From: Perilla frutescens
Taxonomy: Eukaryota > Streptophyta > Magnoliopsida > Lamiales > Lamiaceae
NCBI GenBank assembly: GCA_026008535.1
Contig: BRKX01000009.1
Location: forward strand, 65,817,720 to 65,881,719
DNA length: 64,000 nucleotides
Reading direction: 5' to 3'
Shown: positions 11,892-26,694 of the stretch, one piece after another
Position numbering within the stretch: the stretch's first letter is position 1
Layout of the letters: the number at the start of each line of letters is the position of its first letter
Notes under the pieces: generated by a model
The model's input: only the letters and a program-made list of their open reading frames with translations
Databases searched by the model: none
What the model was told of the DNA's origin: nothing
Translations under genes and position numbers: made by a program

Positions 11892-14781
11892 TCCATTATG
11901 AATCAATCCATATGATCATATATGCCTAATCCGTCCACTTTTGAAAAAATCAAATTTTTGAGCCCGCCCAAAGGGGTAACCCTTTGGCCGGTGGCCAGAT
12001 TTGGCCCCGTTTTCTGACAGCCGTCAGTAAAACGGCTAGAACTCTCTCCAGAAGTAAGATTTACCCATGATTCTTTTTGCGTTGGATTTCTAACTCAAAA
12101 ATCTACCCTACAAAAAGTTCAAATGGAAGAAACTTCTTTTGAATCAACCTCTAGGTGTTTATCAAGTTGATTTCCACAACCGTCGCCTCTTATGTAGGGA
12201 TCGGGGTGAACATCGGGTTTTTCAATGAGTCTAGCATTTTTGATCACTAGAGTCCATTATGAATCAATCCATATTATCATATATGCCTAATCCGTCCACT
12301 TTTGAAAAAATCAAATTTTTGAGCTCGCCCAAACGGGTACCCCTTTGGCCGGTGGCCAGATTTGGCCCCGTTTTCTGACAGCCGTCAGTAAAACGGCTAT
12401 AACTCTCTCCAGAAGTAAGATTTACCCTTGATTCTTGTTGCGTTGGATTTAAAACTCAAATATCAACCCTACAAAAAGTTCAAATGGAAGAAATTCCTTT
12501 TGAGTCAACCTCTAGGTGTTTATCAAGTTGATTTCCACAACCGTCGCCTCTTATGTAGGGATCGGGGTGAACGTCGGGTTTTTCATTGAGTCTAGCATTT
12601 TTGATCACTAGAGTCCATTATGAATCAATCCATATTATCATATATGCCTAATCCATCCACTTTTGAAAAAATCAAATTTTTGAGCCCGCCCAAACGGGTA
12701 ACCCTTTGGCCGGTGGCCAGATTTGTCCCCGTTTTCTGACAGCCGTCAGTAAAACGGTTATAACTCTCTCCAGAAGTAAGATTTACCCTTGATTCTTGTT
12801 GCATTGGATTTCTAACTTAAATATCTACCCTACAAAAAGTTCAAATGGAAGAAACTCCTTTTGAGTCAACGTCTAGGTGTTTATCAAGTTGATTTCCACA
12901 ACCGTCGCCTCTTATGTAGGGATCGAGGTGAACGTCGGGTTTTCTCATTGACTCTAGCATTTTTTATCACTAGATTCCATTATGAATCAATCCATATGAT
13001 CATATATGCCTAATCCATCCACTTTTGAAAAAATCAAATTTTTGAGCCCGCCCATACGGGTAACCCTTTGGCCGGTGGCCAGATTTGGCCCCGTTTTCTG
13101 ACAGCCGTCAGTAAAACGGTTATAACTCTCTCCAGAAGTAAGATTTACCCTTGATTCTTGTTGCGTTGGATTTCTAACTTAAATATCTACCCTACAAAAA
13201 GTTCAATTGGAAGAAACTCCTTTTGAGTCAACCTCTAGGTGTTTATCAAGTTGATTTCCACAACCGTCGCCTCTTATGTAGGGATCGAGGTGAACGTCGG
13301 GTTTTCTCATTGAGTCTAGCATTTTTGAACACTAGAGTCCATTATGAATCAATCCATATGATCATATATGCCTAATCCGTCCACTTTTGAAATAATCAAA
13401 TTTTTGAGCCCGCCCAAACGGGTACCCCTTTGGCCGGTGGCCAGATTTTGCCCCGTTTTCTGGCAGCCGTCAGTAAAACGGCTAGAACTCTCTCCAGAAG
13501 TAAGATTTACCCATGATTCTTTTTGCGTTGGATTTCTAACTCAAATATCTACCCTACAAAAAGTTCAAATGGAAGAAACTTCTTTTGAATCAACCTCTAG
13601 GTGTTTATCAAGTTGATTTCCACAACCGTCGCCTCTTATGTAGGGATCGGGGTGAACATCGGGTTTTTCATTGAGTCTAGCATTTTTGATCACTAGATTC
13701 CATTATGAATCAATCCATATTATCATATATGCCTAATCCGTCCACTTTTGAAAAAATCAAATTTTTGAGCTTGCCCAAAGGGGTACCCCTTTGGCCGGTG
13801 GCCAGATTTGGCCCCGTTTTCTGGCAGCCGTCAGTAAAACGACTATAACTCTCTCCAGAAGTAAGATTTACCCATGATTCTTATTGCGTGGGATTTCTAA
13901 CTCAAATATCTACCCTACAAGAAGTTCAAATGGAAGAAACTCCTTTTGAGTCAACCTCTAGGTGTTTATCAAGTTGATTTCCACAACCGTCGCCTCTAAT
14001 GTAAGGATCGGGGTGAACGTCGGGTTTTTCATTGAGTCTAGCATTTTTGATCACTAGATTCCATTATGAATCAATCCATATTATCATATATGCCTAATCC
14101 GTCCACTTTTAAAAAAATCAAATTTTTGAGCTCGCCCAAAGGGGTACCCCTTTGGCCGGTGGCCAGATTTGGCCCCGTTTTCTGACAGCCGTCAGTAAAA
14201 CGGCTATAACTCTCTCCAGAAGTAAGATTTACCCATTATTCTTGTTGCCTTGCATTTCTAACTCAAATATCTACCCTACAAAAAGTTCAAATGGAAGAAA
14301 CTTCTTTTGAATCAACCTCTAGGTGTTTATCAAGTTGATTTCCACAACCGTCGCCTCTTATGTAGGGATCGGGGTGAACATCGGGTTTTTCATTGAGTCT
14401 AGCATTTTTTATCACTAGAGTCCATTATGAATCAATCCATATTATCATATATGCCTAATCCGTCCACTTTTGAAAAAATCAAATTTTTGAGCTCGCCCAA
14501 AGGGGTACCCCTTTGGCCGGTGGCCAGATTTGGCCCCGTTTTCTGACAGCCTTCAGTAAAACGGCTATAACTCTCTCCAAAAGTAAGATTTACCCTTGAT
14601 TCTTGTTGCGTTGGATTTCTAACTCAAATATCTACCCTAAAAAAAGTTCAAATGGAAGAAACTCCTTTTGAGTCAACCTCTAGGTGTTTATCAAGTTGAT
14701 TTCCACAACCGCCGCCTCTTATGTAGGGATCGGGGTGAACGTCGGGTTTTTCATTGAGTCTAGCATTTTTGATCACTAGAG
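11892..14781. repeat. Eight mixed monomers (gagctcgccc and gaacatcggg variants)
   Basis: Markers fall at 11892, 12253, 12614, 12976, 13338, 13699, 14060 and 14421. The units at 12614 and 12976 are 362 bp, with an inserted C in gggttttctcattg and an acgggtaaccc form that breaks the palindrome. Several units end with gaacatcggg. Variant order does not settle into a simple period that I could verify. Confidence 0.8.
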
Positions 14782-17700
14782 TCCATTATGAATCAATCAA
14801 TATTATCATATATGCCTAATCCGTCCACTTTTGAAAAAATCAAATTTTTGAGCCCGCCCAAAGGGGTACCCCTTTGGCCGGTGGCCATATTTGGCCCCGT
14901 TTTCTGACAGCCGTCAGTAAAACGGTTATAACTCTCTCCAGAAGTAAGATTTACCCTTGATTCTTGTTGCGTTGGATTTCTAACTCAAATATTTACCCTA
15001 CAAAAAGTTCAAATGGAAGAAACTCCTTTTGAGTCAACCTCTTGGTGTTTATCAAGTTGATTTCCACAACCGTCGCCTCTTATGTAGGGATCTGGGTGAA
15101 CGTCGGGTTTTCTCATTGAGTCTACCATTTTTGAACACTAGAGTCCAGTATGAATTAATCCATATGATCATATATGCCTAATCCATCCACTTTTGAAAAA
15201 ATCAAATTTTTGAGCCCACCCATACGGGTAACCCTTTGGCCGGTGGCCAGATTTGGCCCCGTTTTCTGACAGCCATCAGTAAAACGGCTAGAACTCTCTC
15301 CAGAAGTAAGATTTACCGATGATTCTTGTTGCTTTGGATTTCTAACTCAAATATCTACCCTACAAAAAGTTCAAATGGAAGAAACTTCTTTTGAATCAAC
15401 CTCTAGGTGTTTATCAAGTTGATTCCACAACCGTCTCCTCTTATGTAGGGATCGGGGTGAACATCGGGTTTTTCATTGAGTCTAGCATTTTTGATCACTA
15501 GAGTCCATTATGAATCAATCCATATTATCATATATGCCTAATCCGTCCACTTTTGAAAAAATCAAATTTTTGAGCTCGCCCAAAGGGGTACCCCTTTGGC
15601 CGGTGGCCAGATTTGGCCCCGTTTTCTGACAGCCGTCAGTAAAACGGCTATAACTCTCTCCAGAAGTAAGATTTACCCTTGATTCTTGTTGCGTTGGATT
15701 TCTAACTCAAATATCTACCCTACAAAAAGTTCAAATGGAAGAAACTCCTTTTGAGTCAACCTCTAGGTGTTTATCAAGTTGATTTCCACAACCGTCGCCT
15801 CTTATGTAGGGATCGGGGTGAACGTCGGGTTTTTCATTGAGTCTAGCATTTTTGATCACTAGAGTCCATTATGAATCAATCAATATTATCATATATGCCT
15901 AATCCGTCCACTTTTGAAAAAATCAAATTTTTGAGCCCGCCCAAAGGGGTAACCCTTTGGCCGGTGGCCAGATTTGTCCGAGTTTTCTGACAGCCATCAG
16001 TAAAACGGTTATAACTCTCTCCAGAAGTAAGATTTACCCTTGATTCTTATTGCGTTTGATTTCTAACTCAAATATCTACCCTACGAAAAGTTCAAATGGA
16101 AGAAACTCCTTTTGAGTCAACCTCTAGGTGTTTATCAAGTTGATTTCCACAACCGTCGCCTCTTATGTAGGGATCGTGGTGAACGTCGGGTTTTTCATTG
16201 AGTCTAGCATTTTTGAACACTAGAGTCCATTATGAATCAATCCATATGATCATATATGTCTAATCCATCCACTTTTGAAAAAATCAAATTTTTGAGCCCG
16301 CCCAAAGGGGTACCCCTTTGGCCGGTGGCCAGATTTGGCCCCGTTTTCTGGCAGCCGTCAGTAAAACGACTATAACTCTCTCCAGAAGTAAGATTTACCC
16401 ATGTTTCTTATTGCGTTGGATTTCTAACTCAAATATCTACCCTACAAGAAGTTCAAATGGAAGAAACTCCTTTTGAGTCAACCTCTAGGTGTTTATCAAG
16501 TTGATTTCCACAACCGTCGCCTCTTATGTAGGGATCGGGGTGAACGTCGGGTTTTTCATTGAGTCTAGCATTTTTGATCAGTAGATTCCATTATGAATCA
16601 ATCCATATTATCATATATGCCTAATCCGTCCACTTTTGAAAAAATCAAATTTTTGAGCCCGCCCAAAGGGGTACCCCTTTGGCCGGTGGCCAGATTTGGC
16701 TCCGTTTTCTGGCAGCCGTCAGTAAAACAGCTATAATTCTCTCCAGAAGTAAGATTTACCCATGATTCTTATTGCGTTGGATTTCTAACTTAAATATCTA
16801 CCCTACAAGAAGTTCAAATGGAAGAAACTCCTTTTGAGTCAACCTCTAGGTGTTTATCAAGTTGATTTCCACAACCGTCGCCTCTTATGTAGGGATCGGG
16901 GTGAACGTCGGGTTTTTCATTGAGTCTAGCATTTTTGATCACTAGATTCCATTATGAATCAATCCATATTATCAAATATGCATAATCCGTCCACTTTTGA
17001 AAAAATCAAATTTTTAAGCTCGCCCAAAGGGGTACCCCTTTGGCCGGTGGCCAGATTTGGCCCCGTTTTCTGACAGCCGTCAGTAAAACGGCTATAACTC
17101 TCTCCACAAGTAAGATTTACCCTTGATTCTTCTTGCGTTGGATTTCTAACTCAAATATCTACCCTACAAAAAGTTCAAATGGAAGAAACTCCTTTTGAGT
17201 CAACCTCTAGGTGTTTATCAAGTTGATTTCCACAACCGTCGCCTCTTATGTAGGGATCGGGGTGAACGTCGGGTTTTTCATTGAGTCTAGCATTTTTTAT
17301 CACTAGAGTCCATTATAAATCAATCCATATTATCATATATGCCTAATCCGTCCACTTTTGAAAAAATAAAATTTTTGAGCCCGCCCAAAGGGGTACCGCT
17401 TTGGCCGGTGGCCAGATTTGGCCCCGTTTTCTGGCAGCCGTCAGTAAAACAGCTATAACTCTCTCCAGAAATAAGATTTACCCATGATTCTTATTGCGTT
17501 GGATTTCTAACTCAAATATCTACCCTACAAGAAGTTCAACTGGAAGAAACTCCTTTTGAGTCAACCTCTAGGTGTTTATCAAGTTGATTTCCACAACCGT
17601 CGCCTCTTATGTAGGGATCGGGGTGAACGTCGGGTTTTTCATTGAGTCTAGCATTTTTGATCACTAGATTCCATTATGAATCAATCCATATTATCATATA

Positions 17701-20700
17701 TGCCTAATCCGTCCACTTTTGAAAAAATCAAATTTTTGAGCCCGCCCAAAGGGGTACCCCTTTGGCCGGTGGCCAGATTTGGCCCCGTTTTCTGGCAGCC
17801 GTCAGTAAAACAGCTATAACTCTCTCCAGAAATAAGATTTACCCATGATTCTTATTGCGTTGGATTTCTAACTCAAATATCTACCCTACAAGAAGTTCAA
17901 CTGGAAGAAACTCCTTTTGAGTCAACCTCTAGGTGTTTATCAAGTTGATTTCCACAACCGTCGCCTCTTATGTAGGGATCGGGGTGAACGTCGGGTTTTT
18001 CATTGAGTCTAGCATTTTTGATCACTAGATTCCATTATGAATCAATCCATATTATCATATATACCTAATCCGTCCACTTTTGAAAAAATCAAATTTTTAA
18101 GCTCGCCCAAAGGGGTACCCCTTTGGCCGGTGGCCAGATTTGGCCCCGTTTTCTGACAGCCGTCAGTAAAACGGCTATAACTCTCTCCACAAGTAAGATT
18201 TACCCTTGATTCTTCTTGTGTTGGATTTCTAACTCAAATATCTACCCTACAAAAAGTTCAAATGGAAGAAACTCCTTTTGAGTCAACCTCTAGGTGTTTA
18301 TCAAGTTGATTTCCACAACCGTCGCCTCTTATGTAGGGATCGGGGTGAACGTCGGGTTTTTCATTGAGTCTAGCATTTTTTATCACTAGAGTCCATTATA
18401 AATCAATCCATATTATCATATATGCCTAATCCGTCCACTTTTGAAAAAATCAAATTTTTGAGCCCGCCCAAAGGGGTACCCCTTTGGCCGCTGGCCAGAT
18501 TTGGCCCCGTTTTCTGGCAGCCGTCAGTAAAACAGCTATAACTCTCTCCACAAATAAGATTTACCCATGATTCTTATTGCATTGGATTTCTAACTCAAAT
18601 ATCTACCCTACAAAAAGTTCAACTGGAAGAAACTCCTTTTGAGTCAACCTCTAGGTGTTTATCAAGTTGATTTCCACAACCGCCGCCTCTTATGTAGGGA
18701 TCGGGGTGAACGTCGGGTTTTTCATTGAGTCTAGCATTTTTGATCACTAGAGTCCATTATGAATCAATCAATATTATCATATATGCCTAATCCGTCCACT
18801 TTTGAAAAAATCAAATTTTTGAGCCCGCCCAAAGGGGTACCCCTTTGGCCGGTGGCCATATTTGGCCCCGTTTTCTGACAGCCGTCAGTAAAACGGTTAT
18901 AACTCTCTCCAGAAGTAAGATTTACCCTTGATTCTTGTTGCGTTGGATTTCTAACTCAAATATCTACCCTACAAAAAGTTCAAATGGAAGAAACTCCTTT
19001 TGAGTCAACCTCTTGGTGTTTATCAAGTTGATTTCCACAACCGTCGCCTCTTATGTAGGGATCTGGGTGAACGTCGGGTTTTCTCATTGAGTCTACCATT
19101 TTTGAACACTAGAGTCCAGTATGAATTAATCCATATGATCATATATGCCTAATCCATCCACTTTTGAAAAAATCAAATTTTTGAGCCCACCCATACGGGT
19201 AACCCTTTGGCCGGTGGCCAGATTTGGCCCCGTTTTCTGACAGCCGTCAGTAAAACGGTTATAACTCTCTCCAGAAGTAAGATTTACCCTTGATTCTTGT
19301 TGCGTTGGATTTCTAACTCAAATATCTACCCTACAAAAAGTTCAAATGGAAGAAACTCCTTTTGAGTCAACCTCTAGGTGTTTATCAAGTTGATTTCCAC
19401 AACCGTCGCCTCTTATGTAGGGATCGAGGTGAACGTCGGGTTTTCTCATTGAGTCTAGCATTTTTGAACACTAGAGTCCATTATGAATCAATCCATATGA
19501 TTATATATGCCTAATCCGTCCACTTTTGAAAAAATCAAATTTTTGAGCCCGCCCAAACAGGTACCCCTTTGGCCGGTGGCCATATTTGGCCCCGTTTTCT
19601 GACAGCCGTCAGTAAAACGGTTATAACTCTCTCCAGAAGTAAGATTTACCCTTGATTCTTGTTGCGTTGGATTTCTAACTCAAATATCTACCCTACAAAA
19701 AGTTCAAATGGAAGAAACTCCTTTTGAGTCAACCTCTTGGTGTTTATCAAGTTGATTTCCACAACCGTCGCCTCTTATGTAGGGATCTGGGTGAACGTCG
19801 GGTTTTCTCATTGAGTCTACCATTTTTGAACACTAGAGTCCATTATGAATCAATCCATATTATCATATATGCCTAATCCGTCCACTTTTGAAAAAATCAA
19901 ATTTTTGAGCTCGCCCAAAGGGGTACCCCTTTGGCCGGTGGCCAGATTTGGCCCCGTTTTCTGACAGCCGTCAGTAAAACGGCTATAACTCTCTCCAGAA
20001 GTAAGATTTACCCTTGATTCTTGTTGCGTTGGATTTCTAACTCAAATATCTACCCTACAAAAAGTTCAAATGGAAGAAACTCCTTTTGAGTCAACCTCTA
20101 GGTGTTTATCAAGTTGATTTCCACAACCGTCGCCTCTTATGTAGGGATCGGGGTGAACGTCGGGTTTTTCATTGAGTCTAGCATTTTTGATCACTAGAGT
20201 CCATTATGAATCAATCAATATTATCATATATGCCTAATCCGTCCACTTTTGAAAAAATCAAATTTTTGAGCCCGCCCAAAGGGGTAACCCTTTGGCCGGT
20301 GGCCAGATTTGTCCGAGTTTTCTGACAGCCATCAGTAAAACGGTTATAACTCTCTCCAGAAGTAAGATTTACCCTTGATTCTTATTGCGTTTGATTTCTA
20401 ACTCAAATATCTACCCTACGAAAAGTTCAAATGGAAGAAACTCCTTTTGAGTCAACCTCTAGGTGTTTATCAAGTTGATTTCCACAACCGTCGCCTCTTA
20501 TGTAGGGATCGGGGTGAACGTCGGGTTTTTCATTGAGTCTAGCATTTTTGAACACTAGAGTCCATTATGAATCAATCCATATGATCATATATGTCTAATC
20601 CATCCACTTTTGAAAAAATCAAATTTTTGAGCCCGCCCAAAGGGGTACCCCTTTGGCCGGTGGCCAGATTTGGCCCCGTTTTCTGGCAGCCGTCAGTAAA

Positions 20701-20921
20701 ACAGCTATAACTCTCTCCAGAAATAAGATTTACCCATGATTCTTATTGCGTTGGATTTCTAACTCAAATATCTACCCTACAAGAAGTTCAACTGGAAGAA
20801 ACTCCTTTTGAGTCAACCTCTAGGTGTTTATCAAGTTGATTTCCACAACCGTCGCCTCTTATGTAGGGATCGGGGTGAACGTCGGGTTTTTCATTGAGTC
20901 TAGCATTTTTGATCACTAGAT
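14782..20921. repeat. Large HOR-like duplication, 11-12 monomers (about 4.0-4.3 kb)
   Basis: The units at 14782 and 15144 (ggccatatttgg, ctcttggtg, gatctgggtg, ctaccattt, then tccagtatgaattaatcc) recur at 18753 and 19115, eleven monomers on (3971 bp). The units at 15504, 15865 and 16226 (gagctcgccc; gtccgagtttt with agccatcag; atatgtctaatcc) recur at 19839, 20200 and 20561, twelve monomers on (4335 bp). The extra unit at 19477-19838 resembles 18753 and accounts for the change from 11 to 12. The interior, about 16226-18752, follows a looser three-monomer rhythm. Confidence 0.8.
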
Positions 20922-22364
20922 TCCATTATGAATCAATCCATATTATCATATATACCTAATCCGTCCACTTTTGAAAAAATCAAATTTTTAAGCTCGCCCA
21001 AAGGGGTACCCCTTTGGCCGGTGGCCAGATTTGGCCCCGTTTTCTGACAGCCGTCAGTAAAACGGCTATAACTCTCTCCACAAGTAAGATTTACCCTTGA
21101 TTCTTCTTGTGTTGGATTTCTAACTCAAATATCTACCCTACAAAAAGTTCAAATGGAAGAAACTCCTTTTGAGTCAACCTCTAGGTGTTTATCAAGTTGA
21201 TTTCCACAACCGTCGCCTCTTATGTAGGGATCGGGGTGAACGTCGGGTTTTTCATTGAGTCTAGCATTTTTTATCACTAGAGTCCATTATAAATCAATCC
21301 ATATTATCATATATGCCTAATCCGTCCACTTTTGAAAAAATCAAATTTTTGAGCCCGCCCAAAGGGGTACCCCTTTGGCCGCTGGCCAGATTTGGCCCCG
21401 TTTTCTGGCAGCCGTCAGTAAAACAGCTATAACTCTCTCCACAAATAAGATTTACCCATGATTCTTATTGCATTGGATTTCTAACTCAAATATCTACCCT
21501 ACAAGAAGTTCAACTGGAAGAAACTCCTTTTGAGTCAACCTCTAGGTGTTTATCAAGTTGATTTCCACAACCGTCGCCTCTTATGTAGGGATCGGGGTGA
21601 ACGTCGGGTTTTTCATTGAGTCTAGCATTTTTGATCACTAGATTCCATTATGAATCAATCCATATTATCATATATGCCTAATCCGTCCACTTTTGAAAAA
21701 ATCAAATTTTTGAGCCCGCCCAAAGGGGTACCCCTTTGGCCGGTGGCCAGATTTGGCCCCGTTTTCTGGCAGCCGTCAGTAAAATAGCTATAACTCTCTC
21801 CAGAAATAAGATTTACCCATGATTCTTATTGCGTTGGATTTCTAACTCAAATATCTACCCTACAAGAAGTTCAACTGGAAGAAACTCCTTTTGAGTCAAC
21901 CTCTAGGTGTTTATCAAGTTGATTTCCACAACCGTCGCCTCTTATGTAGGGATCGGGGTGAACGTCGGGTTTTTCATTGAGTCTAGCATTTTTGATCACT
22001 AGATTCCATTATGAAACAATCCATATTATCATATATGCCTAATCCGTCCACTTTTGAAAAAATCAAATTTTTGAGCCCGCCCAAAGGGGTACCCCTTTGG
22101 CCGGTGGCCAGATTTGGCTCCGTTTTCTGGCAGCCGTCAGTAAAACAGCTATAACTCTCTCCAGAAGTAAGATTTACCCATGATTCTTATTGCGTTGGAT
22201 TTCTAACTCAAATATCTACCCTACAAGAAGTTCAAATGGAAGAAACTCCTTTTGAGTCAACCTCTAGGTGTTTATCAAGTTGATTTCCACAACCGTCGCC
22301 TCTTATGTAGGGATCGGGGTGAACGTCGGGTTTTCATTGAGTCTAGCATTTTTGATCACTAGAT
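20922..22364. repeat. Four monomers continuing the 3-mer rhythm
   Basis: The units at 20922 (atatacctaatcc, aagctcgccc, cttcttgtgttgg) and 21283 (cattataaatc, ggccgctggcc, ccacaaataag) match 18031 and 18392, eight monomers earlier. Two units of the agaaataag and ggctccg classes follow at 21644 and 22005. The 22005 unit is 360 bp because one T is missing in gggttttcattg. Confidence 0.8.
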
Positions 22365-25300
22365 TCCATTATGAATTAATCCATATTATCATATATGCCT
22401 AATCCGTCCACTTTTGAAAAAATCAAATTTTTAAGCTCGCCCAAAGGGGTACCCCTTTGGCCGGTGGCCAGATTTGGCCCCGTTTTCTGACAGCCGTCAG
22501 TAAAACGGCTATAACTCTCTCCACAAGTAAGATTTACCCTTGATTCTTGTTGCGTTGGATTTCTAACTCAAATATCTACCCTACAAAAAGTTCAAATGGA
22601 AGAAACTCCTTTTGAGTCAACCTCTAGGTGTTTATCAAGTTGATTTCCACAACCATCGCCTCTTATGTAGGGATCGGGGTGAACGTCGGGTTTTTCATTG
22701 AGTCTAGCATTTTTTATCACTAGAGTCCATTATAAATCAATCCATATTATCATATATGCCTAATACGTCCACTTTTCAAAAAATCAAATTTTTGAGCCCG
22801 CCCAAAGGGGTACCCCTTTGGCCGGTGGCCAGATTTGGCCCCGTTTTCTGGCAGCAGTCAGTAAAACGACTATAACTCTCTCCAGAAGTAAGATTTACCC
22901 ATGTTTCTTATTGCGTTGGATTTCTAACTCAAATATCTACCCTACAAGAAGTTCAAATGGAAGAAACTCCTTTTGAGTCAACCTCTAGGTGTTTATCAAG
23001 TTGATTTCCACAACCGTCGCCTCTTATGTAGGGATCGGGGTGAACGTCGGGTTTTTCATTGAGTCTAGCATTTTTGATCAGTAGATTCCATTATGAATCA
23101 ATCCATATTATCATATATGCCTAATCCGTCCACTTTTGAAAAAATCAAATTTTTGAGCCCGCCCAAAGGGGTACCCCTTTGGCCGGTGGCCAGATTTGGC
23201 TCCGTTTTCTGGCAGCCGTCAGTAAAACAGCTATAACTCTCTCCAGAAGTAAGATTTACCCATGATTCTTATTGCGTTGGATTTCTAACTCAAATATCTA
23301 CCCTACAAGAAGTTCAAATAGAAGAAACTCCTTTTGAGTCAACCTCTAGGTGTTTATCAAGTTGATTTCCACAACCGTCGCCTCTTATGTAGGGATCGGG
23401 GTGAACGTCGGGTTTTTCATTGAGTCTAGCATTTTTGATCACTAGATTCCATTATGAATCAATCCATATTATCATATATGCCTAATCCGTCCACTTTTGA
23501 AAAAATCAAATTTTTAAGCTCGCCCAAAGGGGTACCCCTTTGGCCGGTGGCCAGATTTGGCCCCGTTTTCTGACAGCCGTCAGTAAAACGGCTATAACTC
23601 TCTCCACAAGTAAGATTTACCCTTGATTCTTGTTGCGTTGGATTTCTAACTCAAATATCTACCCTACAAAAAGTTCAAATGGAAGAAACTCCTTTTGAGT
23701 CAACCTCTAGGTGTTTATCAAGTTGATTTCCACAACCATCGCCTCTTATGTAGGGATCGGGGTGAACGTCGGGTTTTTCATTGAGTCTAGCATTTTTTAT
23801 CACTAGAGTCCATTATAAATCAATCCATATTATCATATATGCCTAATACGTCCACTTTTGAAAAAATCAAATTTTTGAGCCCGCCCAAAGGGGTACCCCT
23901 TTGGCCGGTGGCCAGATTTGGCCCCGTTTTCTGGCAGCAGTCAGTAAAACGACTATAACTCTCTCCAGAAGTAAGATTTACCCATGTTTCTTATTGCGTT
24001 GGATTTCTAACTCAAATATCTACCCTACAAGAAGTTCAAATGGAAGAAACTCCTTTTGAGTCAACCTCTAGGTGTTTATCAAGTTGATTTCCACAACCGT
24101 CGCCTCTTATGTAGGGATCGGGGTGAACGTCGGGTTTTTCATTGAGTCTAGCATTTTTGATCAGTAGATTCCATTATGAATCAATCCATATTATCATATA
24201 TGCCTAATCCGTCCACTTTTGAAAAAATCAAATTTTTGAGCCCGCCCAAAGGGGTACCCCTTTGGCCGGTGGCCAGATTTGGCTCCGTTTTCTGGCAGCC
24301 GTCAGTAAAACAGCTATAACTCTCTCCAGAAGTAAGATTTACCCATGATTCTTATTGCGTTGGATTTCTAACTCAAATATCTACCCTACAAGAAGTTCAA
24401 ATAGAAGAAACTCCTTTTGAGTCAACCTCTAGGTGTTTATCAAGTTGATTTCCACAACCGTCGCCTCTTATGTAGGGATCGGGGTGAACGTCGGGTTTTT
24501 CATTGAGTCTAGCATTTTTGATCACTAGATTCCATTATGAATCAATCCATATTATCATATATGCCTAATCCGTCCACTTTTGAAAAAATCAAATTTTTAA
24601 GCTCGCCCAAAGGGGTACCCCTTTGGCCGGTGGCCAGATTTGGCCCCGTTTTCTGACAGCCGTCAGTAAAACGGCTATAACTCTCTCCACAAGTAAGATT
24701 TACCCTTGATTCTTGTTGCGTTGGATTTCTAACTCAAATATCTACCCTACAAAAAGTTCAAATGGAAGAAACTCCTTTTGAGTCAACCTCTAGGTGTTTA
24801 TCAAGTTGATTTCCACAACCATCGCCTCTTATGTAGGGATCGGGGTGAACGTCGGGTTTTTCATTGAGTCTAGCATTTTTTATCACTAGAGTCCATTATA
24901 AATCAATCCATATTATCATATATGCCTAATACGTCCACTTTTCAAAAAATCAAATTTTTGAGCCCGCCCAAAGGGGTACCCCTTTGGCCGGTGGCCAGAT
25001 TTGGCCCCGTTTTCTGGCAGCAGTCAGTAAAACGACTATAACTCTCTCCAGAAGTAAGATTTACCCATGTTTCTTATTGCGTTGGATTTCTAACTCAAAT
25101 ATCTACCCTACAAGAAGTTCAAATGGAAGAAACTCCTTTTGAGTCAACCTCTAGGTGTTTATCAAGTTGATTTCCACAACCGTCGCCTCTTATGTAGGGA
25201 TCGGGGTGAACGTCGGGTTTTTCATTGAGTCTAGCATTTTTGATCAGTAGATTCCATTATGAATCAATCCATATTATCATATATGCCTAATCCGTCCACT

Positions 25301-26694
25301 TTTGAAAAAATCAAATTTTTGAGCCCGCCCAAAGGGGTACCCCTTTGGCCGGTGGCCAGATTTGGCTCCGTTTTCTGGCAGCCGTCAGTAAAACAGCTAT
25401 AACTCTCTCCAGAAGTAAGATTTACCCATGATTCTTATTGCGTTGGATTTCTAACTCAAATATCTACCCTACAAGAAGTTCAAATAGAAGAAACTCCTTT
25501 TGAGTCAACCTCTAGGTGTTTATCAAGTTGATTTCCACAACCGTCGCCTCTTATGTAGGGATCGGGGTGAACGTCGGGTTTTTCATTGAGTCTAGCATTT
25601 TTGATCACTAGATTCCATTATGAATCAATCCATATTATCATATATGCCTAATCCGTCCACTTTTGAAAAAATCAAATTTTTAAGCTCGCCCAAAGGGGTA
25701 CCCCTTTGGCCGGTGGCCAGATTTGGCCCCGTTTTCTGACAGCCGTCAGTAAAACGGCTATAACTCTCTCCACAAGTAAGATTTACCCTTGATTCTTGTT
25801 GCGTTGGATTTCTAACTCAAATATCTACCCTACAAAAAGTTCAAATGGAAGAAACTCCTTTTGAGTCAACCTCTAGGTGTTTATCAAGTTGATTTCCACA
25901 ACCGTCGCCTCTTATGTAGGGATCGGGGTGAACGTCGGGTTTTTCATTGAGTCTAGCATTTTTTATCACTAGAGTCCATTATAAATCAATCCATATTATC
26001 ATATATGCCTAATACGTCCACTTTCGAAAAAATCAAATTTTTGAGCCCGCCCAAAGGTACCCCTTTGGCCGGTGGCCAGATTTGGCCCCGCTTTCTGGCA
26101 GCCGTCAGTAAAACGACTATAACTCTCTCCAGAAGTAAGATTTACCCATGTTTCTTATTGCGTTAGATTTCTAACTCAAATATCTACCCTACAAGAAGTT
26201 CAAATGGAAGAAACTCCTTTTGAGTCAACCTCTAGGTGTTTATCAAGTTGATTTCCACAACCGTCGCCTCTTATGTAGGGATCGGGGTGAACGTCGGGTT
26301 TTTCATTGAGTCTAGCATTTTTGATCAGTAGATTCCATTATGAATCAATCCATATTATCATATATGCCTAATCCGTCCACTTTTGAAAAAATCAAATTTT
26401 TGAGCCCGCCCAAAGGGGTACCCCTTTGGCCGGTGGCTAGATTTGACTCCGTTTTCTGGCAGCCGTCAGTAAAACAGCTATAACTCTCTCCAGAAGTAAG
26501 ATTTACCCATGATTCTTATTGCGTTGGATTTCTAACTCAAATATCTACCCTACAAGAAGTTCAAATGGAAGAAACTCCTTTTGAGTCAACCTCTAGGTGT
26601 TTATCAAGTTGATTTCCACAACCGTCGCCTCTTATGTAGGGATCGGGGTGAACGTCGGGTTTTTCATTGAGTCTAGCATTTTTGATCACTAGAT
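22365..26694. repeat. 3-monomer HOR (1083 bp), four copies
   Basis: Copies start at 22365, 23448, 24531 and 25614. Monomer 1 carries aagctcgccc, ctccacaagtaag and accatcgcc. Monomer 2 carries cattataaatc, taatacgtcc, gcagcagtcag, acgactataac and atgtttctt. Monomer 3 carries gatcagtagattcc, ggctccg and caaatagaagaa. The first three copies differ at only a few sites that I could see. The fourth is more diverged (caaaggtacccc with two G lost, cgctttctgg, ggctagatttgactcc) and is 1081 bp. Confidence 0.92.
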
